64,000 bases of DNA from positions 882,011 to 946,010 of the forward strand of contig JACKMX010000003.1 in the NCBI GenBank assembly GCA_024235175.1, read 5' to 3'. Numbering within the stretch: position 1 is the stretch's first letter; each line of letters opens with the position of its first letter. Below, piece by piece: positions 58,297 through 64,000 of the stretch. Under the pieces are notes generated by a model, which was given only the letters and a program-made list of their open reading frames with translations, was not told the origin of the DNA and did not search any database. This stretch comes from Chromatiaceae bacterium. GTDB lineage: Bacteria; Pseudomonadota; Gammaproteobacteria; Chromatiales; Chromatiaceae. The position numbers and the translations under genes are program-made.

Positions 58297-59616
58297 TCAG
58301 CGAATCTCGAATGCCTCCTGGTGAAAACGCAGCCTGCTGCCCCAGACCCGGTAGAGACCGACACGCAGCGTCTCACCGAGACCACGCGGGCCACAGAACC
58401 ATACCTCTGCCTGTTTCGGCGTTCCGGTCATCGCAGTCAGGTTATCAACGGTCGCCGGCGTGTTCTGTTGATCGTGCAGATACATGCGTACGTCAGGGAG
58501 TACCGCGCACAGCGCCTGCAGGCGCTGTACGAAAGGGTCACTTTCTCGATCACGTACATAGTAGTGCAGATCCGCGCTGACTCTTGTAGTGTGCTCCCCC
58601 TGAAGAGATTCCAACCAGGCGAGGAACGGCGTGATCCCAATACCGCCGGCGATCCAGATCTGCAGGGCGCCGGGATCGGCGCGGCTCAACTCGAAACGGC
58701 CATAGGGTCCCTCGACACAAACATGGTCTCCCACGACCAGCTCTCGAGAGAGGCTGCGTGTGTAATCACCGAGCGCCTTGATGGCGAAGGTGACGGTTCG
58801 ATCGCCCCGATCGGCGCTGGCAATGGTGAACGGGTGTGCGCCCTCGCTACTGTCAAAAGTCACGAAGGCAAATTGTCCCGGGCGATGACCCTGCCACGCT
58901 TCATCCAGACGGCAGCGCACCTCGATGATTTCGCTGCTGGATTTTTCTATCGAGAGCAGGCTGCCGCTGACCTGCTTTCCCCGTCCGATCCGCCCGGTGA
59001 GCGACAGCAAGCTGGCTAGGATCCCGCCGATCAGCAACAGCGCCAGCAGCAGACCTAGGGGTTTGTCCCAGTAGCCAGCGGGCGCGAGCACCACAGCGTG
59101 GAACGCTAGCAAAAGATAGAGCACGGGCATGGTCCGATGCAGCGGCCGCCACGCCCGATACGGAAAGCGCTTCCACAGGGTCAGGGCTAGCAACCCCAGG
59201 AGTATGTAGAAGGCCCATTCGCCCAGACTCTCGCCAAGATCGCGCACCGGTTCGGCAAACGCAGAGAAATCGTCCTTTCTGATGCGGCCACCCCGCCCGA
59301 CTATCGTCTTGATCAGGTCGTCCGACATCTCGACGAGCCAGTGCAGGGCGGCAAAGCCGACAGTCAGGATACCGCTACATTTGTGCAGCCGGTAGATACG
59401 GTCCATGCCGCCCAGCGGTTTTTCCAGCCAGATGGGGCGGGTCGCCAGTATCATTGCCAGTGACATCAGTGAAACGGACAACAGTCCAGTCAGGAAGAGG
59501 ATGTTCTGTCGCACTGCCCACGGCAACGACCCGGCGGAGACATGGTCTGGTGCGAGCACCTCCCAGCCCCAGGCGACCGCGATGATTGTGAGAAAGCTGG
59601 TGATTAGTATCTTCAT
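58297..59616 (-). CDS. Ferric-reductase-like transmembrane flavocytochrome
   Basis: A 439-aa membrane oxidoreductase. Six helices with the haem-binding His pairs occupy residues 1-215 (IYRLHKCSGILTVGFAALHW, RPLHRTMPVLYLLLAFHAV). An FNR-type domain follows: FAD-binding HPFTIAS, then GPYGRF, the NAD(P) site IAGGIGITPFLAWLESL and the C-terminal FCGPRGLGETLR. Electrons from NAD(P)H would cross the membrane to ferric iron or another acceptor. ATG 59616 was chosen over a GTG 12 nt upstream. Confidence 0.9.
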   Translation of the reverse strand: MKILITSFLTIIAVAWGWEVLAPDHVSAGSLPWAVRQNILFLTGLLSVSLMSLAMILATRPIWLEKPLGGMDRIYRLHKCSGILTVGFAALHWLVEMSDDLIKTIVGRGGRIRKDDFSAFAEPVRDLGESLGEWAFYILLGLLALTLWKRFPYRAWRPLHRTMPVLYLLLAFHAVVLAPAGYWDKPLGLLLALLLIGGILASLLSLTGRIGRGKQVSGSLLSIEKSSSEIIEVRCRLDEAWQGHRPGQFAFVTFDSSEGAHPFTIASADRGDRTVTFAIKALGDYTRSLSRELVVGDHVCVEGPYGRFELSRADPGALQIWIAGGIGITPFLAWLESLQGEHTTRVSADLHYYVRDRESDPFVQRLQALCAVLPDVRMYLHDQQNTPATVDNLTAMTGTPKQAEVWFCGPRGLGETLRVGLYRVWGSRLRFHQEAFEIR

Positions 59617-59730
59617 GTCAGGACCCACTTACTATCAGTGAACTGGCGAGCGATATCAGGAGCGCCCCCCGCCATTCTCCGTCCGGAGAAGTGCGGGGAC
59701 GCCACGTATTACTGGGATGGACAGATGAAC

Positions 59731-59754
59731 CGGGACTTGTCCTTACAGGTCCCG
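59731..59754 (-). terminator. Hairpin after the PepSY gene
   Basis: CGGGACTTGT and ACAGGTCCCG pair over 10 bp (one G-T) around a CCTT loop, 12 nt beyond the PepSY stop on the - strand. The U-tract is weak. It probably limits read-through into the flavocytochrome gene. Confidence 0.5.
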
Positions 59755-59765
59755 TTCGGATCACG

Positions 59766-60062
59766 CTAATCATCGCTGCGTACATCGAGTACCTCACCCG
59801 TGACCGGATCGACCCGGAGGTCGACACGTTTGCCGTTCGGGCCGGTCGCCTCGACGTCGTAACCGTTGTCCTCGCGCTCGATCTCGGTGATGTTGGTATA
59901 ACCGGCAGTGGCCACCTTTTCGTGGATCGCGGGGATCGTCAGCCATTGATCTGCCGGCGCGGCGCTTTTGAAACCAGCTTCTTTCATGGAACCGGCGATC
60001 GACACCCCTACCAGGGTCGCGGCGGTCAGAGCGATAGCGAGTGCAGTGTGTGAGGTCTTCAT
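59766..60062 (-). CDS. Exported PepSY-domain protein
   Basis: A 98-aa protein. ATG 60062 follows GGAGAGAA. A signal peptide (TALAIALTAATLVGVSIAG) is followed by a single PepSY domain: IPAIHEKVATAGYTNITEIE, GYDVEATGPNGKRVDLRVDP and TGEVLDVRSDD. PepSY proteins bind ligands or inhibit proteases in the periplasm and often accompany flavocytochromes and two-component systems, as here. It is divergent from the next PepSY gene. Confidence 0.88.
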   Translation of the reverse strand: MKTSHTALAIALTAATLVGVSIAGSMKEAGFKSAAPADQWLTIPAIHEKVATAGYTNITEIEREDNGYDVEATGPNGKRVDLRVDPVTGEVLDVRSDD

Positions 60063-60332
60063 AGTAGTTCTCTCCAGTTGGGTTGTGATGGTGATCAATG
60101 CGACCATCGTGGACACAGTCTGCCCAAAGTCCACTTAACATACCCTGAAGGTGTCGTTAATCTTCCGTTCAGGAATGCACTGCTAAAATACGGTAGGTTG
60201 TTGGTTACCGGTTTGGATAAAGCGTGCACGACACCAGTCAGCGATCGGCACCGGTGAAACCGGTATGGTTGCGGCTAGTCGCAACGGAAGCCTTGTCGAA
60301 CCGATATGGAACACACTTTGGAGGTGACTGAC

Positions 60333-60680
60333 ATGACAACAGGCGCTCAATTGAACGCTCTGTTTATAGCGATAATCCTGTTGTTCCCTCTGTCGCCACA
60401 ATCCCTGGCCGATGGCGACCACGACCGCGCGCGCGTGGCGCTGGAGTCGGGTGAGATACTACCACTGCAGACGATCATTGCGCAGTTGGAACAGGTTTAC
60501 CCGGGGCAGATCCTCGAGGTGGAACTGGAGCGTGACGATGGTCTGTGGATCTATGAGATCAAACTGGTGCGCGCCAACGGTGTGCTTATCAAAATTGAAC
60601 TGGATGCCAGCGATGGTCGGCTCCTTTCCGTCAAGGGGCGCGATATCGCTCCGATTGCAAGGCCCGAAGGACAGCGCTGA
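60333..60680 (+). CDS. Exported PepSY-domain protein, first gene of a two-component operon
   Basis: A 115-aa protein starting at ATG 60333 behind GGAGGTGA. The signal peptide (ALFIAIILLFPLSPQSLA) precedes a PepSY domain: ILPLQTIIAQLEQVYPGQIL and LWIYEIKLVRANG, ending LDASDGRLLSVKG. Its stop overlaps the regulator start by one base. It may act as a periplasmic sensor or modulator for the kinase. Confidence 0.88.
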   Translation: MTTGAQLNALFIAIILLFPLSPQSLADGDHDRARVALESGEILPLQTIIAQLEQVYPGQILEVELERDDGLWIYEIKLVRANGVLIKIELDASDGRLLSVKGRDIAPIARPEGQR

Positions 60681-61342
60681 TGCGGGTCTTGGTGGTGGAA
60701 GACGACCCTGTCCTGGCCAAACAGCTGGCAGATGAACTTGTGCTTGCTGGTTATGTGGTCGAAACGGCGTCAAGCGGTGTCGATGCACATTATCTTGGTG
60801 GAGTCGAGACCTACGATGTGGTGGTGCTCGATCTCGGCCTGCCGCAGATGGACGGCATCACGATACTCAAGAAATGGCGCGCCGCCGGGCGCATCATGCC
60901 GGTACTGATCCTCACAGCCCGTAACGCCTGGCACGAAAAGGTCGACGGAATCGATGCCGGCGCGGATGATTACCTCGTCAAACCCTTCCGCATGGAGGAA
61001 CTGCTTGCCCGCGTGCGCGCGCTGATCCGGCGCGCGGCGGGGCACGCCAGTGTCGAGATCCGGTGTGGACAGGTGATACTAGATACCCGAAGTGGACGAG
61101 TTTCCCTGGATGGCCGTACGTTGACGTTGACCAGTCTCGAGCTTCGTGTTCTTGCCTACCTGATGCATCACCGGGAGAAGGTCGTCTCCCGGAGTGATCT
61201 GATTGAGCACATCTATGCCCAGGATTTCGACCGCGATTCGAATACCATCGAGGTATTCGTCGCCCGCTTGCGCAAGAAACTGCCACCTGGATTGATCAAG
61301 ACCGTCCGCGGTCTTGGTTACCGCCTGATGTGCCCGGAATGA
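60680..61342 (+). CDS. OmpR/PhoB-family response regulator
   Basis: A 220-aa regulator. The receiver has the acidic pair EDD near residue 8, phospho-acceptor Asp51 in VVVLDLGLPQMDG and Lys in DYLVKPF. The winged-helix DNA-binding domain shows LTLTSLELRVLAYLMHHREK and TIEVFVARLRKKL. The start overlaps the PepSY stop and the end overlaps the kinase start as ATGA, so the three genes form one operon. It resembles the QseB/PmrA group. Confidence 0.92.
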   Translation: MRVLVVEDDPVLAKQLADELVLAGYVVETASSGVDAHYLGGVETYDVVVLDLGLPQMDGITILKKWRAAGRIMPVLILTARNAWHEKVDGIDAGADDYLVKPFRMEELLARVRALIRRAAGHASVEIRCGQVILDTRSGRVSLDGRTLTLTSLELRVLAYLMHHREKVVSRSDLIEHIYAQDFDRDSNTIEVFVARLRKKLPPGLIKTVRGLGYRLMCPE

Positions 61343-62739
61343 AGCCCGCTGCTGTCCCTGGCCGTTCGTTGCGTATCCGTTTGTTGGCGGGGACACTGGT
61401 CTGGATCGTCGCGACGATTGCCATCGCCGGCTGGGTCCTGGCTGGCCTGTTTCGCCAGCATGCGGCGGAACAGTTCCGTGTCGGCCTGGAGAGTCAACTC
61501 GAGCAGCTCACCGCGAATCTGACCATCGATCAGACCGGGAAAGTCTATCTTGCCGCACCATTGAGCGATCCGCGCCTTAGTCGTCCCAACTCCGGTCTGT
61601 ACTGGCAGATCGATCCACTGGACAGTACGCAGACTGTGACACCGCCTGGAGCGCTCCGCTCGAGATCCCTGTGGGATTACGTGCTCCAGGTGCCGGATGA
61701 TACGGTTGCCGATGGCGAGATCCATCAGCACCAAGTAGCCGGTCCCGGTGCACTTCCGCTGGAGATGATTGAGCGGATGGTCTATCCTGCCGAACGACCC
61801 CAACAGCCGCTGCGTCTGATCGTTGCAGCCGATGCGCGCCTGCTCACCGAACCAGTCGACCGCTTCAACGGCCTGCTCATCTGGTCGTTGGGCATGCTGG
61901 GTCTCGGGCTGGTCGTCGCTGCCGTCGTTCAGGTTGTCGTCGGCCTGCGTCCGCTCGGTGATCTGCGCAGGGCGCTGGTCGAGGTACACGAAGGCCGGGT
62001 CCAAAGTATAGAAGGTGCGTTCCCACTGGAGGTTCAGCCGCTGGTCTCCGACTTCAACGAAGTATTGGCGCATAATGCCCGCATCCTGAACCACGCTCGC
62101 ACTCAGGCTGGAAACCTGGCACACGCGGTAAAGACCCCGCTGGCGATTCTAGCGAACGCCGCTGCGTGTCGGGATCCACAACTGCCTCGACTAGTATCGG
62201 AGCAGATCGCGCTGGCACAGGATCGGGTGGATTATCATCTCGCCCGGTCACGCGCCGCGGCCGCGACTACCGTTCCGGGGGCGAATTGCCCGGTAGCGCC
62301 ACTGGTACAATCGATCATCCATGTAATGGAGCGCCTTCACGCTGACAGGAACCTGGCCGTCACGGTCTCCGATGCCCGCTCTGCTCCGGTATTTCGCGGA
62401 GAACGGCAGGACCTGCAGGAGATGCTGGGCAACCTGCTGGACAATGCCTGGAAGTGGGCTGCGACCCGTATTGACATCTCGTTCCAGTACGACGCTGACT
62501 GGCTCACAGTGCTGGTTGACGACGATGGCCCGGGTCTTTCACCGGAACGTCGTGAATCGGTTCTGGCGCGGGGCGTGCGGGCGGATGAACGGATGCCGGG
62601 CAGTGGCCTGGGGCTGGCGATTGTCAGTGATCTGGTACAGCTTTACGGAGGGTCGATTGTACTCGACGCATCGCCACTCGGTGGGCTTCGACTGCTGCTG
62701 ACGTTACCAGCCGTACGTAAACGGCAGCGTAGCCATTGA
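61339..62739 (+). CDS. Sensor histidine kinase of the PepSY operon
   Basis: A 466-aa inner-membrane kinase. Two membrane helices (about residues 15-38 and 178-202) flank a periplasmic loop of ~140 residues. A HAMP-like linker leads to His262 in GNLAHAVKTPLAIL, then the N-box LGNLLDNAWKWA and G-boxes DDGPGLS and GSGLGLAIV. AHAVKTPL is the variant H-box of PhoQ/QseC-like kinases. ATG 61339 overlaps the regulator stop. Confidence 0.92.
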   Translation: MKPAAVPGRSLRIRLLAGTLVWIVATIAIAGWVLAGLFRQHAAEQFRVGLESQLEQLTANLTIDQTGKVYLAAPLSDPRLSRPNSGLYWQIDPLDSTQTVTPPGALRSRSLWDYVLQVPDDTVADGEIHQHQVAGPGALPLEMIERMVYPAERPQQPLRLIVAADARLLTEPVDRFNGLLIWSLGMLGLGLVVAAVVQVVVGLRPLGDLRRALVEVHEGRVQSIEGAFPLEVQPLVSDFNEVLAHNARILNHARTQAGNLAHAVKTPLAILANAAACRDPQLPRLVSEQIALAQDRVDYHLARSRAAAATTVPGANCPVAPLVQSIIHVMERLHADRNLAVTVSDARSAPVFRGERQDLQEMLGNLLDNAWKWAATRIDISFQYDADWLTVLVDDDGPGLSPERRESVLARGVRADERMPGSGLGLAIVSDLVQLYGGSIVLDASPLGGLRLLLTLPAVRKRQRSH

Positions 62740-62859
62740 CGTTCCGGGAAATCACCCACCAGCGTGGCTGCGGCCAAGCGGCTCTCATATTGATCGAAGA
62801 TGGCCGGTGCAACAGACGTCAATCATCGAATCTCCAGATGGTCTCCGATTTACCCAGTG
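62740..62859. other. Short region downstream of the kinase operon
   Basis: About 120 nt without gene, hairpin or other feature that I can support. Confidence 0.3.
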
Positions 62860-63220
62860 TCAGAGAATACGCCAGAAGAAGATCGTGTTCATCCCAAAAC
62901 CGATAAAGATAAAAGCGATCAGGCCTCGCAACACTTACTTTGGAAGTGCCCGGGCTAGGGTCGCGCCCGCATAACCGCAGGCGGTGACGGCTGCTATCAT
63001 CAGAATCGCATGCGGCTATATCGACCAGTTCGGCTGCCGTAAAGATTGCCGACAGCGCATAGGACAAACCGTTCTTCAGCGCATTCATCTTGTAGATGTT
63101 ATCCATGCCTCACAGTGAGAACAGTTCGAGCAGAACGATACCTAGGCCACCGTTGAAACAGTCGCCATAGATACTGACGGCAAACGGCCCCGCGGCGCCA
63201 TGAACGTTTAGCGTTCCCAT
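62860..63220 (-). pseudogene. TauE/SafE-family permease, decayed
   Basis: On the - strand the codons read IYGDCFNGGLGIVLLELFSL, a TGA stop, then GMDNIYKMNALKNGLSYALS. After a frame change comes AAVTACGYAGATLARALP, a TAA, and VLRGLIAFIFIGFGM…FFWRIL. These are the successive motifs of TauE/SafE permeases (YGGxFGAGxGI, MNALKN, GGYxGAxLARxLP). At least two stops and one shift make it non-functional. The family exports sulfite or related anions. Confidence 0.65.
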
Positions 63221-63640
63221 TCTTGATTCGGCCTAGGCGCGTAGGCTGTTTCCTTAGCGAAGCAAATTACAGTCAGCATTATCAGACGGTTACTGAGCAA
63301 GCCGATATTGGTGGGAAGCAGAAGAAAAGCCACCAATGCCAGCGATTGAACGATGCTGGTGCCGAGTAATATATCCATGAATGTCAGATAAACTGCGCAA
63401 GGTACCAAACCAACCTGTCACTGGTCGATTAAATTGATTCGAGCATCTCGGATCCCTTAGAGATGGGCAACCTGAAATTATATCGAAGAATTCGATATTA
63501 ACTGCCAAATTATTTCGTTAGATAACACAAAGCTTATCGAATATTCTGCACTGTCCTGCTGTAGGTGAATAAATGTGATTGAATCCTCTGCGGTGCCAAG
63601 GATCTGCAGGTCCGGCCGTAGGGTTAAGGAGCAACTAAAG
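63221..63640. other. Region upstream of the TauE remnant
   Basis: About 420 nt. A - strand frame ending at 63208 has a hydrophobic stretch (ILLGTSIVQSLALVAFLLLP) but no recognised motif; it may be further permease debris. A leader AAGGAGCAAC precedes the DsrC-like gene. Confidence 0.35.
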
Positions 63641-63976
63641 ATGATATCAACAGAAAGCAGTCAGATTCTTACGGATGATGAAGGTTATTTGGTCGATCCC
63701 ACCGACTGGAACGAGTCGGTAGCACACGAACTTGCGGCAACGGAGCAAATAGCACTCGAGGATGACCACTGGCAGGTCATTCGATTCATGCGCAGCTATT
63801 ATGGTGAACACCGGGTCGCTGCAGATGCCAGGTTCGTCATAAAACATCTGGCGGACGATGCAGGCTACGGTAGAGATGCCAAGAGAGTACTGTTCCAGCT
63901 GTTTCCTTACGGATATGTAAAGCAGGCTTGTAAGATCGCTGGAATGAAGCGACCCAGGGCATGGAGTACCGGATAG
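63641..63976 (+). CDS. DsrC/TusE-family sulfur-relay protein lacking the terminal cysteine
   Basis: A 111-aa protein starting at ATG 63641 behind AAGGAG. Family features are DDEGYLVDPTDWNESVAHEL, LEDDHWQVIRFMRSYY, and the C-terminal arm LFPYGYVKQACKIAGMKRPR. DsrC carries two arm cysteines. Here Cys97 (the inner one) is present, but the penultimate position, 11 residues later, is Trp108 and the chain ends WSTG. It therefore cannot form the intramolecular disulfide of true DsrC and is a paralogue with another role, possibly regulatory (inference). Confidence 0.85.
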   Translation: MISTESSQILTDDEGYLVDPTDWNESVAHELAATEQIALEDDHWQVIRFMRSYYGEHRVAADARFVIKHLADDAGYGRDAKRVLFQLFPYGYVKQACKIAGMKRPRAWSTG

Positions 63977-64000
63977 GAGGCGGAGAGAGGGAATATCTGG

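Noticed and set aside
58096..59019. 307-codon + strand frame opposite the flavocytochrome
   Set aside because: Antisense of a clear FNR-type reductase; no recognisable domain.
1..64000. CRISPR arrays, tRNA or rRNA genes, ICE attachment sites
   Set aside because: No regularly spaced repeats, no tRNA cloverleaf ends and no tRNA-like attachment repeats were noticed on reading; a covariance-model scan was not possible.

Overview
This window looks like the chromosome of a gammaproteobacterium. It carries an integrated mobile element, several insertion sequences and a large block of phosphate-uptake genes. Nothing here fixes the genus. A DsrC/TusE-type sulfur-relay protein and a decayed TauE/SafE permease at the right end would suit a sulfur-metabolising lineage, but that is inference. 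No rRNA, tRNA or CRISPR array was seen.

Region 1 (1-4.5 kb) is recombinase-rich. The end of one tyrosine-recombinase module lies on the + strand (2-1167). It converges on a three-gene recombinase-in-trio (RIT) element on the - strand (4326-1258), whose last gene is truncated and lacks its catalytic tyrosine.

Region 2 (4.6-27.4 kb) is an almost complete GI-type (MPF_G, ICEclc/PFGI-1-like) conjugation operon. It runs PilL-like protein, TIGR03759, lytic transglycosylase, TIGR03765, TraD, TIGR03747, RAQPRD, TIGR03758, 03745, 03750, 03746, 03749, 03752, 03751, the VirB4-like ATPase, TIGR03757, 03756, 03755, a small membrane protein and TraG. Two toxin-antitoxin pairs (10.2-11.5 kb) and a single-gene nuclease-NTPase defence candidate (19.35-21.8 kb) interrupt it on the opposite strand. 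No relaxase or ICE integrase is visible.

Region 3 (27.6-30.6 kb) is a defence-gene graveyard. It holds a frameshifted hsdR whose tail reads as hsdM, an intact membrane-anchored Mrr-type nuclease, a C-terminal mrr scrap and an N-terminal scrap of an EVE/McrB-like gene.

Region 4 (31.2-53.4 kb) is a phosphate island: three Na+/phosphate cotransporters with PhoU-like tails, two DUF47 (PhoU-like) proteins, one PiT permease, a CHASE-domain histidine kinase with a sigma-54 response regulator, and about nine very small membrane or coiled-coil proteins between them. An IS1111-type IS110 element sits inside a REP-like hairpin, and an IS1380-family element cuts one of the small membrane genes. A ~290-bp repeat occurs twice.

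Region 5 (53.5-64 kb) has an IS630 element, a Kef-type antiporter remnant, an FSR-like MFS exporter, an isochorismatase-fold hydrolase, a ferric-reductase-like flavocytochrome with two PepSY proteins and an OmpR-type two-component system, a TauE/SafE pseudogene and a DsrC-family protein.

Family assignments are from reading the sequence and memory of the families. No database search was run.
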